Below are positions 41,543 to 52,995 of a DNA stretch of 64,000 bases, in pieces. The position numbers were made by a program, and so were the translations under genes. The notes below the pieces were generated by a model that saw only the letters and a list, made by a program, of their open reading frames with translations, was not told the DNA's origin and made no database searches. This stretch comes from Silene conica (taxonomy: Eukaryota; Streptophyta; Magnoliopsida; Caryophyllales; Caryophyllaceae). Each line of letters starts with the position of its first letter. The stretch's first letter is position 1. Location: contig CM055313.2 of NCBI GenBank assembly GCA_029255685.2, positions 48,626,079 through 48,690,078 of the forward strand, written 5' to 3'.

Positions 41543-41851
41543 GAGAGTGCTGAACAGGCGGATTCCTTTAGGCCCGAGATGTATGAGAACCTAAGGGAAT
41601 TCCTGTTTCGGGGTGACAAAACCCCCAAGTTCTTAAGGAGAGCTGGAAATGCTGAGAGCTCTACTCCTCCCTATCCGGAGCAACTTCTACCCACGAAGGA
41701 ACAGGTATCCTTCGATAAATTCAAAGATCTTATTCGTTCACTTAATGTTCAAGTACCATTTTTAGAATTAGTCCAACAAGTTCCTTCATACTTAAAGTTT
41801 TTGAGACAGCTTTTAACCCGAAAGCGGTTTCTAGATAAGGTAGGTCGGTAG

Positions 41852-42647
41852 CACTTACTGAGGAGTCCTCTAGTTTCTTGTCTCATGTCATTGCACCCCA
41901 CAAGTTAGAGGACCCAGGTAGTTTTTTTGTACCTTGTAATATAGGGACCTTCCCAGTAAAAAGGCCTTATGTGACTTGGGGGCTAGCATTAGTGTTATGC
42001 CCTTAAGTGTGGCCATGAAATTAGGAATGACTACCTTTGCCATGACAAGTATGACGGTGCAAATGGCTTACCGTAGATCGATGGAACCCATAGGGGTGTT
42101 GGAAAACATCCATGTGCGCATTGACATATTTTTCTTTCCCGTGGACTTTGTAGTATTAGACATCCCCGAGGATGCCCATATACCTATCATCTTAGGGAGA
42201 CCCTTCTTACACACTGCGGGGGCTATCATTGACGTCGGGAGTGGAACCTTGACCTTCAAGGTCGGGAAACACTCCATCATTTTTGGGATGTCCTATAGGA
42301 ACAAGGACGCTATAACCCCCATTACATGTAATGCTATCACTTCTGAAAAGAAGTATGAGGTCATCACCACTTTTGCTACTTTAGAACCTACACAGATTCC
42401 TGTTTTTACACCTCCGCCCCAGATTGGGAGCAATATGGAGGACCCTCTTGTTTTGCCTCTTGCAGGAAACGGTTTGGGGAAGCCCTTAGTCAAGGAGGTC
42501 ATTGTGCAAAGGGGAGAACTCGGGATCTTGAGCTATCGTGGGGAAGACGATCCGGATGTGGTGGATAAGGGGACAAGAAGAGAAGAGGAGAGGAGAAAGA
42601 GAGTGGTCCGTCACATAAGCTTTGTGACGGAATGTAGACGTGTTTAG
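41852..42647 (+). pseudogene. Athila B protease, end of the coding region
   Basis: After the gag stop the translation resumes with the protease core CDLGASISVMP (Asp at 41973-41975) and IPIILGRPFLHTAGAIIDVG, followed by a tail of about 110 residues ending at TAG 42645-42647. It aligns with the protease of element A. There is no ATG of its own; translation would need to continue from gag, which is blocked by the stop at 41849-41851 and frameshifts. No RT follows. Confidence 0.85.
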
Positions 42648-42966
42648 CAATCCAAGCAAACACGGTGGAGACTACGGCGTATAGCCAATAGCCGTGGTCC
42701 GAAATTTTCCGCATCTTTCGCGGATAAGATTTTCAAGTTTTTCGTTTTAAAGACAACTTTCAGTTTTGTTAAGACTTTTAGCTTAGTCTGCGTTAGTTTT
42801 CTAGAACAAGTTTTGCTTTTGTTGCCTAGTTGAGACATTTAGACTTGGTTTCTGGATTTTTGCGCATGTTTTGGGCGCATATATAATGTTTTACAGGTTT
42901 GGGGAAGGTTAACTCGGTTAACAGGAGTTAACCTCGAGAAGAAGAAGGCTACTGTACAAGAAATCC

Positions 42967-42999
42967 GGTCGACCGACCACCATCATCAGTCGGTCGACC
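42967..42999. repeat. Paired GGTCGAC module 18
   Basis: GGTCGACCGACC at 42967 and AGTCGGTCGACC at 42988 give a 21-bp offset. Confidence 0.92.
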
Positions 43000-43038
43000 A
43001 GATCCCTGCAGACCAGAGTGCACTGTAACCTGCCGTCT

Positions 43039-43075
43039 GGTCGGTCGACCAGACAGAAGGGTCGCGCGATCGACC
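43039..43075. repeat. Paired GGTCGAC module 19
   Basis: GGTCGGTCGACC at 43039 is followed at 43060 by GGTCGCGCGATCGACC, which is the word with 4 bp inserted. The offset of the starts is 21 bp. Confidence 0.8.
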
Positions 43076-43289
43076 ACTGTACCTGTTGTAGCCTATTCGT
43101 AATTACTTTGGGAAGCATGCAAACACGATAGGGGAGTTCTTTTCCCTATTCTATCCCTTGTGCTTTACATCTTCTTCTTTTATTCAAACCTTTAATGCAT
43201 TATCCATCACCCAAAACGTAATTAATCCCCGAAAAAGGTCTTTCTTCGTTTGACTTTTTCAGGTACTTGGAGTGGCACTGTTGGCCACC

Positions 43290-43325
43290 GAAACCTCCTA
43301 GCTCACGCTGGTTTGGGGAGGTTTC
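43290..43325 (+). other. Stem-loop 1 in Athila B 3' region
   Basis: GAAACCTCC (43290-43298) and GGAGGTTTC (43317-43325) are perfect 9-bp inverted repeats. The loop differs from the element A loop at 26625-26641, but the stem core is the same. Confidence 0.8.
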
Positions 43326-43424
43326 CTATGCGCTTAAAAATCCGGTGAGTTCCTTCCACGTTTCCTTGGTTTTTATCTTTTCGCATTTTTTCTTTATTTT
43401 TCATAAACCTTCACTTAGGCTAAT

Positions 43425-43444
43425 GCACAATGGGGACATTGTGC
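43425..43444 (+). other. Stem-loop 2 in Athila B 3' region
   Basis: GCACAATG and CATTGTGC pair around the loop GGGA, followed by TTGGTTTGGGGA. It is the same stem as at 26788-26807. Confidence 0.85.
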
Positions 43445-44231
43445 GGGTTGGTTTGGGGAATGGTTTTGTGTCACATGCATTGTTCCATTGCATTTTTGTC
43501 ACACGTTTACTGCATTTTTGTCTTGCATTATTCTTTCTTTATTTTCCTTGCATATACAAAAGAAAAATTCAAAAAAAAAAAAATAGAAAAATTTCAAAAA
43601 ACTTCAAAAAAATGCACGTTTACTTTAGCAAATAGGTCGAGTCGGAACGAGAGTATTTCAATGATGATTTCGCAATTTTCACATGTTTAAGCCTTTGCCT
43701 TGCCTTGTTAACTTGCCTTAGTATTAGAATCATATGCATGTCTACGAGTTTTTGTCAAATAATTGTGTTTCTTGAGACTTGACTTATACCTTGGCAAACT
43801 ACTATACATTCTGAGTTTTAGAGCCTTAACTGGTGTCATTCAAGACCAGCTATCTAGGATGTGAGTAGTACTCCCTTTGGAACATGTTACATCAATATGC
43901 ATAAACATGAACTTGAATTGCTATATACATGTTTACTATCTCGTTTTGTGAGTCTTGATACGTACATTTGAGGCCCCTTTTCTCTTATTTACCCATAAGC
44001 CCTACATAGCCAAAATTGTCTTTTTATCACCAAAACTACATCCTTTATTTAGCCTAGCCTTCCAAGCTAGTATTTGTGGTTGATGGAAATTTTTTGAGGC
44101 ATTTTGGTTTGTATGACCCTTGAGCAAAAGAGAAAGGAAAGAAAGAAAAAGAAAAAAGAAAAGAACAGAAAAATTCAGAAAAGAAAGAAAGAAAGAAAAA
44201 AGGAAAAAAATCGAAAAAACACCTGCAAGTC

Positions 44232-44264
44232 AGTCGACCGACCGCCCCAATTGGTCGGGCGACC
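44232..44264. repeat. Paired GGTCGAC module 20
   Basis: AGTCGACCGACC at 44232 and GGTCGGGCGACC at 44253 give a 21-bp offset. Confidence 0.9.
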
Positions 44265-45196
44265 AACTAATAAAAACATGAAGTCCAAATTCGTAAAGAA
44301 AATTCCTTTCTTTTACATCTTATCACTCCCATACTTCATTCAAAATATTTGGGAGGCTTTTCTTAAAAATATTGTGAGATTGTCGCTACAAGATAGCACT
44401 TTAATCATGTTGAAAGTCATGAAACATGTTGTTGGAACTCGGTTTTACTAGCTTGGCTACTAACCCCATTTATCCAAAAGTATCTTAACCTCTTTTACCT
44501 TTCACCTCACATATCCTTCATTACCTCATTGCATGTGTTCGAGGTCGCTTAATGAGTATGTTCATGCATGGTTGTAGAATTCCTTTTCATGTTAGATTGC
44601 AGGCATATTTTCATGGGTCGAAGTTAGGTGAGTGTCTCTACAATTTACTTCTTTCTATCTTTTACATACACTCACCCTTTGCTTAATGTGTGATTTGAGC
44701 GACCCACGAGAATCCATGGTATAAAGTCTATATAGTCGATAGATTTGCAAGTTTTGACAGCTCCATAACTCGTGTGCATGATTCTTTCACTTTTCCTTGT
44801 TGACCTGACATTAAACTTGGTTTAGGCTTACATGTAAATTTCGCTCTGAGATTGAAATCGTTCCATTAATTTAAGATCGAGTCTAATTCTTCCTTGAGGG
44901 CAAGCAAGGTTTGGTTTGGGGAATTTGATGGGTGTCTATATTATGATGTTTTACATCTATTTTTGCACGCATTTTAGAGCTCATTTACGATTTTTTGGCC
45001 TTATTTCCCATCAATTGTCTACTTTCGTATTTTTATACTCTTTTGCAGAATTATGCGGAAAAGAGGTGATTTTAGACCAAATTGCTACCTCGGGATTTTT
45101 GCATAACCAAGGAACGAGGAGAAAACAACCCAAAGCGCGAACCAAGGACTAAAGGATCAATTTAAGGCGAATTTAAGGCTGACACACAGGAAAACC

Positions 45197-45229
45197 GGTC
45201 GACCAAACGACTACCCTGGTCGGTCGACC
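45197..45229. repeat. Paired GGTCGAC module 21
   Basis: GGTCGACCAAAC at 45197 and GGTCGGTCGACC at 45218 give a 21-bp offset. It is the 3' LTR counterpart of module 12. Confidence 0.87.
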
Positions 45230-45296
45230 AAGGCACCTGTTATCTCAAACCCAGAATTCAACTTACGGAAACAGAAGTCAATTCGGCCCGAAAAAC

Positions 45297-45329
45297 GGTC
45301 GACCGACCGCATCACCTGGTCGGTCGACC
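45297..45329. repeat. Paired GGTCGAC module 22
   Basis: GGTCGACCGACC at 45297 and GGTCGGTCGACC at 45318 give a 21-bp offset. It is the 3' LTR counterpart of module 13 and lies 5 bp from the chromovirus insertion point. Confidence 0.92.
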
Positions 45330-45334
45330 AAGGC

Positions 45335-46572
45335 TGTAACACCCCCATTTATTTAGAGGCCTGATCTAGGACTCCCCAAATAATCAAGGGTGTTACCATC
45401 TCGGAATACCGAGGTAGTAAGTAATCACAGTGAAGAAACGCAGTACTTTATTAAATAATTAAAGTTAAACATGTGTCTCGGAAAGATTACAACTGATTAT
45501 GAAACAACTGAAAGTTCAACATGTTGGAATCTATAAAACTGAGCTATAACTAGACTGGTTTGGTCCATATCCTCTCCACCCTTCCAGCATCCATATGTCT
45601 AGACCTGTCATTCTGCTCCCCAATAAATTGGATCAACGCAGACACAAACAAACAAATAGAAGGGTCAACACGAGGTTGAGTAGGTAATATAATCACAACA
45701 TGAAATAACAACGTCATTAGTTTCTCCATCTCCTCCACAACCACCACATCACCAACACACCACATCTCCAACACACCTCACCTCCCATGGCCATATCACA
45801 AGTCCCTTATCACAAGACCCATATCACAAGACCCATTTCACAAGCCCCGTTCTCCACGATAATCGATAATAATCAAACAGTCATAATATATCCACAATAC
45901 AATATATCATTCATACAATGAGTATCCTCATGTCAAATCACAATCATAAACATAAATATTCCCCTACCTCAACACTGCAGGAGATAATGGCAAGTGAGCA
46001 ACGGCCACTAAAAGTGTTCCACGCGGAAACCACCACCTAAACGTAAATTATATAATTAATAACGTTCCCTAAATCTTGTAATATACATACATTCTATTTA
46101 TAGACCTCCCTAACACACGTGATACAAACACGACTACTATAAATAGAACTTTCCTAAAAAGGCACCTTCCAAAAAAATTAACTTCTATAATAGGTACTTT
46201 CTAAACCTGGCACCTTTAGTTTGCAATTCAAACCACTCAAAATATTCATTAATGACCATGTAAAAACCTTCCTATAATAAATATTAATATACCATAATAA
46301 TAACAAAGATACTAACAATAATAATTATATTAATAACATAATAATCTTAATAATAATAACAATAATAATAATAATAATAAAACACAAAGTATGCAAAACA
46401 GCCTCAACACCCAACTCTTAACCCGTGTTCAACAACCCCTTCCACCACCACGACACAATCCAACGACCACAAACCACCACCAGCAACCCGTGCCCTAGAC
46501 TCCCCACTATCCACGCAACCACCAGCAGCCCCTTTGCCGGCCGCCGACACGGTGAACTAGGACCCAGAACCG
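45335..46572 (-). repeat. Truncated LTR 1
   Basis: It corresponds to 54961-56202 of the full LTR, so its first 1057 bp (the U3 start) are missing. It carries an (AAT) run near 46340-46380. Confidence 0.9.
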
Positions 46573-47987
46573 AAAGACTCTATTACATGACACCGAAAGA
46601 CTCTATTACATGACACCGACTCCCCGGATGGTATTGTGACAGAATCCTCAGCCCAATCATAGATAACAAGCCCTAACTCTCTAGCATGATCTTTAGACAC
46701 AAAGGAATGGGTTGCGCGGGAATCAAAAAGTACAAAAGTAGGTTTAAGATTCACAAGAAATGTACCAGTCACGACATGGGCGTCATCCTGGGCAGCCTGT
46801 TTCTCCATGGCAAAGAGCTTGCCACTTGTCTTCACTCCACTCTGGCTAGTAGAGGCTACTCCGGTCGGCTGATTGCCTTCAGCTGCGGTCTTCTGGTTAC
46901 TGCCACTCCCGTTGTATTGATTATGCTGGGAACGATTTTGATAATTGTTGTAACTCTTCTGGTAGTTATTGTTAGTACCAGATCTCGAATTCCTTCCATA
47001 GCTTGACGTAGGGATACGGTAACCTCAACTCCCCGAGGTGTTCATGCGGGACCCACTATACCCCGGAGTTGGGGTACGGTAACCCCCAGATTGGTATCCG
47101 CCCGAAGATCGACATACAGCCTGCTTATGTCTCGTCTTTCCACACCCATAACATACAATCCCCACAGAACTGGTCCCCGAATTCCCACTCTTATAGTTTC
47201 CTCCACTCTGGTTCCGAGTACCAGCCGAAGTACTGTTGTTAAAATATCCGCTGTACTTGTTAGAATTTTGCTTTTTCGACCCCTGATTGTCACTCGAGGT
47301 CTCAACCTTCCTCTTATCACTCTTTGTCTTCTTTTCCTCTTTGATCATATCAACCAGTCTCTCAGCTGCCCCAGCCCGTAAATAGATATCACGGACTGTG
47401 GTGGGTGGTGCAGCAATGAGCCTCTTCTTGACAGCAATGGTGAGTCCCCTTTCAAACATCATGGCAAGCATTGGCTCATCCATCCCCATCTCTCCCACAT
47501 GGCCCAGCAGCTGAAGAAACTTCCTGTAGTATACTTCCACCGTCATCTCATCAGTCATTCCGAATAGCTCAAATTCCTCTCTCAGTTTGCTCTTTTGGAA
47601 TTCAGGCAGGAAAACTTCCAACAAGATTCTCTTGAATGCGACCCACTCCACATGATTGATTACATCCCCGACAGCAGCTTCTCGAATTTCTCCCTTGTTT
47701 CCTGTCCACCAGTCGCCAGCCATACCCCTCAAGTAGTGAGCAGCTTGATCCACTCTCAGCTCTTCTGGACGGTCTATTCGCTCGAACAGATTGCTGAACT
47801 CCCGACACCATTCACCAAGGAGGTGAGGTTCCCCTTCCCCGGTGAATTGTGTAGGGTTATGCCTTGCGATTATGGTACTCATTTTAGCAGAATCCAATCG
47901 TCTGGCCTTTAAGGCCTCATTTTCGGCTATCAGCAGATCTAACTCCCCTTGGGTGATATTAGTTGCATTATTCCTTCTTGGAGGCAT
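46557..47987 (-). pseudogene. Chromovirus gag-protease, unit 1
   Basis: It starts at the ATG of MPPRRNNATNITQGELD. The capsid shows ARHNPTQFTGEGEPHLLGEW and YLRGMAGDWW, and the knuckle is CYGCGKTRHKQAVC with a Gly to Arg change. A stop at 47025-47027 (after MNTSGS) breaks the frame, which then continues in the same phase through the protease start (FDSRATHSFVS, with Arg where the active-site Gly of DSG is expected). It ends in the truncated LTR. Confidence 0.9.
46572..46617. repeat. Junction duplication, unit 1
   Basis: A 23-bp word (GAAAGACTCTATTACATGAC plus three bases) is present twice in a row exactly where protease meets the truncated LTR. The same junction is found at 49782 and 52995. 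Confidence 0.92.
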
Positions 47988-48520
47988 TCTAAAACATATA
48001 AGAAAGGATGAGTCCCAATTTTTAAGTATGGGTCCTCATTTATATTAAGGTTATAGCCATTAAACATCGGTCCATACAAGGAACTGAAGTCTAAATTGAT
48101 AGTACCTTCCTACACATCGCTCAGGGATCACATAACCGCATATCATAAGGCATGCATAACTATTAACATAACACTGATCATGGTATGTATGCACATCATT
48201 AGATATATCTTTTGTAAACACCATATAATTCTGATATTCTTACTTTTCTTTACATCATGCCCTTCATTTATATATATAGAAAGGTTCTTACGACCTTTAT
48301 CATATTCTCACCATAAACTCCACCACTTCCTATTCTACCCTTTTCGCTCGTATTCACTCAAGGTATCCGGGTAAAACTGAGAGGGCCTATGGTTCGGTGT
48401 GAGGGGGCCCCATACTCATACTTCCCCTTTAGTGTGTTCCTAACAGTTCTATCCCGGGGTTCATTTTATTTAGACTCTTCCTATATTCATTGGGTTCATT
48501 AGGTTAGGCCTGAGGATCGT

Positions 48521-48534
48521 TCACTCTGATACCA
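48521..48534 (-). other. PBS of unit 1
   Basis: The minus strand reads TGGTATCAGAGTGA, three bases after the next LTR end. It is of the initiator tRNA-Met type. Confidence 0.87.
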
Positions 48535-48537
48535 CTT

Positions 48538-49782
48538 TGTAACACCCCCATTTATTTAGAGGCCTGATCTAGGACTCCCCAAATAATCAAGGGTGTTACC
48601 ATCTCGGAATACCGAGGTAGTAAGTAATCACAGTGAAGAAACGCGGTACTTTATTAAATAATTAAAGTTAAACATGTGTCTCGGAAAGATTACAACTGAT
48701 TATGAAAACAACTGAAAGTTCAACATGTCGGAATCTATAAAACTGAGCTATAACTAGACTGGTTTGGTCCATATCCTCTCCACCGTTCCAGCATCCATAT
48801 GTCTAGACCTGCCATTCTGCTCCCCAATAAATTGGATCAACGCAGACACAAACAAACAAATAGAAGGGTCAACACGAGGTTGAGTAGGTAATATAATCAC
48901 AACATGAAATAACAACGTCATTAGTTTCTCCATCTCCTCCACAACCACCACATCACCAACACACCACATCTCCAACACACCTCACCTCCCATGGCCATAT
49001 CACAAGTCCCTTATCACAAGACCCATATCACAAGACCCATTTCACAAGCCCTGTTCTCCACGATAATCGATAATAATCAAACAGTCATAATATATCTACA
49101 ATACAATATATCATTCAGACAATGAGTATCCTCATGTCAAATCACAATCATAAACATAAATATTCCCCTACCTCAACACTGCAGGAGATAATGGCAAGTG
49201 AGCAACGGCCACTAAAAGTGTTCCACGCGGAAACCACCACCTAAACGTAAATTATATAATTAATAACGTTCCCTAAATCTTGTAATATACATACATTCTA
49301 TTTATAGACCTCCCTAACACACGTGATACAAACACGACTACTATAAATAAAACTTTCCTAAAAAGGCACCTTCCAAAAAAAGTAACTTCTATAATAGGTA
49401 CTTTCTAAACATGGCAACTTTAGTTTGAAATTCAAACCACTCAAAATATTCATTAATGACCATATAAAAACCTTCCTATAATAAATATTAATATACCATA
49501 ATAATAACAAAGATACTAACAATAATAATTATATTAATAACATAATAATCTTAATAATAATAACAATAATAATAATAATAATAATAATAAAACACAAAGT
49601 ATGCAAAACAGCCTCAACACCCAACTCTTAACCCGTGTTCAACAACCCCTTCCACCACCACGACAGAATCCAACGACCACAAACCACCACCAGCAACCCG
49701 TGCCCTAGACTCCCCACTACCCACGCAACCACCAGCAGCCCCTTTGCCGGCCGCCGACACGGTGAACTAGGACCCAGAACCG
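48538..49782 (-). repeat. Truncated LTR 2
   Basis: It shares the TGTAACACCCCCATTT start with LTR 1. The breakpoint is at the same base as in LTR 1 and LTR 3. Confidence 0.9.
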
Positions 49783-51197
49783 AAAGACTCTATTACATGA
49801 CACCGAAAGACTCTATTACATGACACCGACTCCCCGGATGGTATTGTGACAGAATCCTCAGCCCAATCATAGATAACAAGCCCTAACTCTCTAGCATGAT
49901 CTTTAGACACAAAGGAATGGGTTGCGCGGGAATCAAAAAGTACAAAAGTAGGTTTAAGATTCACAAGAAATGTACCAGTCACGACATGGGCGTCATCCTG
50001 GGCAGCCTGTTTCTCCATGGCAAAGAGCTTGCCACTTGTCTTCACTCCACTCTGGCTAGTAGAGGCTACTCCGGTCTGCTGATTGCCTTCAGCTGCGGTC
50101 TTCTGGTTACTGCCACTCCCGTTGTATTGATTATGCTGGGAACGATTTTGATAATTGTTGTAACTCTTCTAGTAGTTATTGTTAGTACCAGATCTCGAAT
50201 TCCCTCCATAGCTTGACGTAGGGGTACGGTAACCTCCACTCCCCGAGGTGTTCATGCGGGACCCACTATACCCCGGAGTTGGGGTACGGTAACCCCCAGA
50301 TTGGTATCCGCCCGAAGATCGACATACAGCCTGCTTATGTCCCGTCTTTCCACACCCATAACATACAATCCCCACAGAACTGGTCCCCGAATTCCCACTC
50401 TTATAGTTTCCTCCACTCTGGTTCCGAGTACCAGCCGAAGTACTGTTGTTAAAATATCCGCTGTACTTGTTAGAATTTTGCTTTTTCGACCCTAGATTGT
50501 CACTCGAGGTCTCAACCTTCCTCTTATCACTCTTTGTTTTCTTTTCCTCCTTGATCATATCAACCAGTCTCTCAGCTGCCCCAGCCCGTAAATAGATATC
50601 ACGGACTGTGGTGGGTGGTGCAGCAAAGAGCCTCTTCTTGACAGCAATGGTGAGTCCCCTTTCAAACATCATGGCAAGCATTGGCTCATCCATCCCCATC
50701 TCTCCCACATGGCCCAGCAGCTGAAGAAACTTCCTGTAGTATACTTCCACCGTCATCTCATCAGTCATTCTGAATAGCTCAAATTCCTCTCTCAGTTTGC
50801 TCTTTTGGAATTCAGGTAGGAAAACTTCGAACAAGATTCTCTTGAATGCGACCCACTCCACATGATTGATTTCATCCCCGACAGCAGCTTCTCGAATTTC
50901 TCCCTTGTTTTCTGTCCACCAGTCGCCAGCCATACCCCTCAAGTAGTGAGCAGCTTGATCCACTCTCTGCTCTTCTGGACAGTCTATTAGCTCGAACAGA
51001 TTGCTGAACTCCCGACACCATTCACCAAGGAGGTGAGGTTCCCCTTCCCCGGTGAATTGTGTAGGGTTATGCCTTGCGATTATGGTACTCATTTTAGCAG
51101 AATCCAATCGTCTGGCCTTTAAGGCCTCATTTTCGCATATCAGCAGATCTAACTCCCCTTGGGTGATATTAGCTGCATTATTCCTTCTTGGAGGCAT
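49767..51197 (-). pseudogene. Chromovirus gag-protease, unit 2
   Basis: It is the same frame as unit 3 but broken by a TAG at 50169-50171 (CAG to TAG after NNNY). The zinc knuckle CYGCGKTGHKQAVC is intact. The protease again reads FDSRATHSF. Confidence 0.9.
49782..49827. repeat. Junction duplication, unit 2
   Basis: It is the same 23-bp tandem word as at 46572, at the same protease-LTR breakpoint. Confidence 0.9.
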
Positions 51198-51730
51198 TCT
51201 AAAACATATAAGAAAGGATGAGTCCCAATTTTTAAGTATGGGTCCTCATTTATATTAAGGTTATAGCCTTTAAACATCGGTCCATACAAGGAACTGAAGT
51301 CTAAATTGATAGTACCTTCCTACACATGGCTCAGGGATCACATAACCGCATATCATTAGGCATGCATAACTATTAACATAACACTGATCATGGTATGTAT
51401 GCAAATCATTAGATATATCTTTTGTAAACACCATATAATTCTGATATTCTTACTTTTCTTTACATCATGCCCTTCATTTATATATATAGAAAGGTTCTTA
51501 CGACCTTTATCATATTCTCACCATAAACTCCACCACTTCCTATTCTACCCTTTTCGCTCGTATTCACTCAAGGTATCCGGGTAAAACTGAGAGGGCCTAT
51601 GGTTCGGTGTGAGGGGGCCCCAGACTCATACTTCCCCTTTAGTGTGTTCCTAACAGTTCTATCCCGGGGTTCATTTTATTTAGACTCTTCCTATATTCAT
51701 TGGGTTCATTAGGTTAGGCCTGAGGATCGT

Positions 51731-51744
51731 TCGCTCTGATACCA
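51731..51744 (-). other. PBS of unit 2
   Basis: The minus strand reads TGGTATCAGAGCGA, three bases from the next LTR end. Confidence 0.87.
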
Positions 51745-51747
51745 CTT

Positions 51748-52774
51748 TGTAACACCCACATTTATTTAGAGGCCTGATCTAGGACTCCCCAAATAATCAA
51801 GGGTGTTACCATCTCAGAATACCGAGGTAGTAAGTAATCACAGTGAAGAAACGCAGTACTTTATTAAATAATTAAAGTTAAACATGTGTCTCGGAAAGAT
51901 TACAACTGATTATGAAAACAACTGAAAGTTCAACATGTCGGAATCTATAAAACTGAGCTATAACTAGACTGGTTTGGTCCATATCCTCTCCACCGTTCCA
52001 GAATCCATATGTCTAGACCTGACATTCTGCTCCCCAATAAATTGGATCAACGCAGACACAAACAAACAAATAGAAGGGTCAACACGAGGTTGAGTAGGTA
52101 ATATAATCACAACATGAAATAACAACGTCATTAGTTTCTCCATCTCCTCCACAACCACCACATCACCAACACACCACATCTCCAACACACCTCACCTCCC
52201 ATGGCCATATCACAAGTCCCTTATCACAAGACCCATATCACAAGACCCATTTCACAAGCCCTGTTCTCCACGATAATCGATAATAATCAAACAGTCATAA
52301 TATATCCACAATACAATATATCATTCATACAATGAGTATCCTCATGTCAAATCACAATCATAAACATAAATATTCCCCTACCTCAACACTGCAGGAGATA
52401 ATGGCAAGTGAGCAACGGCCACTAAAAGTGTTCCACGCGGAAACCACCACCTAAACGTAAATTATATAATTAATAACGTTCCCTAAATCTTGTAATATAC
52501 ATACATTCTATTTATAGACCTCCTTAACACACGTGATACAAACACGACTACTATAAATAGAACTTTCCTAAAAAGGCACCTTCCAAAAAAAGTAACTTCT
52601 ATAATAGGTACTTTCTAAACATGGCAACTTTAGTTTGAAATTCAAACCACTCAAAATATTCATTAATGACCATATAAAAACCTTCCTATAATAAATATTA
52701 ATATACCATAATAATAACAAAGATACTAACAATAATAATTATATTAATAACATAATAATCTTAATAATAATAAC

Positions 52775-52805
<31 letters not shown>

Positions 52806-52995
52806 CACAAAGTATGCAAAACAGCCTCAACACCCAACTCTTAACCCGTGTTCAACAACCCCTTCCACCACCACGACACAATCCAACGACCACAAACCAC
52901 CACCAGCAACCCGTGCCCTAGACTCCCCACTACCCACGCAACCACCAGCAGCCCCTTTGCCGGCCGCCGGCACGGTGAACTAGGACCCAGAACCG
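51748..52995 (-). repeat. Truncated LTR 3
   Basis: It shares the TGTAACACCCACATTT start with the full LTR 4, unlike LTR 1 and 2. The breakpoint is the same. Confidence 0.9.

Larger units (their letters stand above)
40144..41851 (+). pseudogene. Athila B gag, frameshifted
   Basis: Three consecutive frames together give an Athila gag: 40144-40440 (KDLYKGFTLPAG to DRTAAGVTDWN), 40443-40760 (AFYRKYYSVAKTNALRAQIT to HRAEHGLK) and 40757-41851. Frameshifts fall near 40440 and 40755. The last part has a CX2CX4HX4C zinc knuckle (CERCQEEGHVSKFC), a Gln/Pro/Asn-rich linker, and GRPT words from the GGTCGACCGACC motif. The capsid segment WTRFNRLVRSIPHHGF is present here but deleted in element A. Confidence 0.87.
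42648..44925 (+). other. Athila B 3' untranslated region with PPT
   Basis: No gene is seen. It contains GGTCGAC modules at 42967, 43039 and 44232, stem-loops at 43290-43325 and 43425-43444, A-rich stretches near 43570-43615 and 44130-44220, and ends with CAAGGTTTGGTTTGGGGAATT, the PPT region. The order of these features matches the 3' region of element A. Confidence 0.75.
38174..45334 (+). mobile_element. Athila-type element B, non-autonomous (gag-protease only)
   Basis: It runs from a 5' LTR (38174-39796) through gag (40144-41851), protease (about 41940-42647) and a long 3' untranslated region to a PPT and a 3' LTR (44926-45334) cut by the chromovirus array. RT, RNase H, integrase and the third ORF are absent: the sequence passes from the protease frame into 3' untranslated sequence within a few hundred bases. 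No PBS is found after the 5' LTR. Gag carries frameshifts. It belongs to the same LTR family as 214-1856. Confidence 0.87.
44926..45334 (+). repeat. 3' LTR of Athila element B, truncated by insertion
   Basis: It starts TGATGGGTGTCTATATTATG after the PPT and follows the 5' LTR for about 409 bp. It is cut where the chromovirus begins with TGTAACACCC at 45335. The missing part must lie right of the window, after the chromovirus and copia C. Confidence 0.92.
45335..48537 (-). repeat. Tandem unit 1 (truncated LTR + gag)
   Basis: It comprises truncated LTR 45335-46572, the duplicated junction 46572-46617, broken protease-gag 46618-47987, leader, and PBS at 48521-48534. It starts TGTAACACCCCCATTT, like unit 2. 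Confidence 0.92.
48538..51747 (-). repeat. Tandem unit 2 (truncated LTR + gag)
   Basis: Same layout as unit 1: truncated LTR 48538-49782, junction, broken protease-gag to 51197, and PBS at 51731-51744. Scattered substitutions separate it from units 1 and 3. Confidence 0.92.

Noticed and set aside
46425..47381. Plus-strand reading frames opposite chromovirus gag, repeated in each unit
   Set aside because: They are the complement of the gag-protease frame and the truncated LTR, and recur only because the units are repeated.
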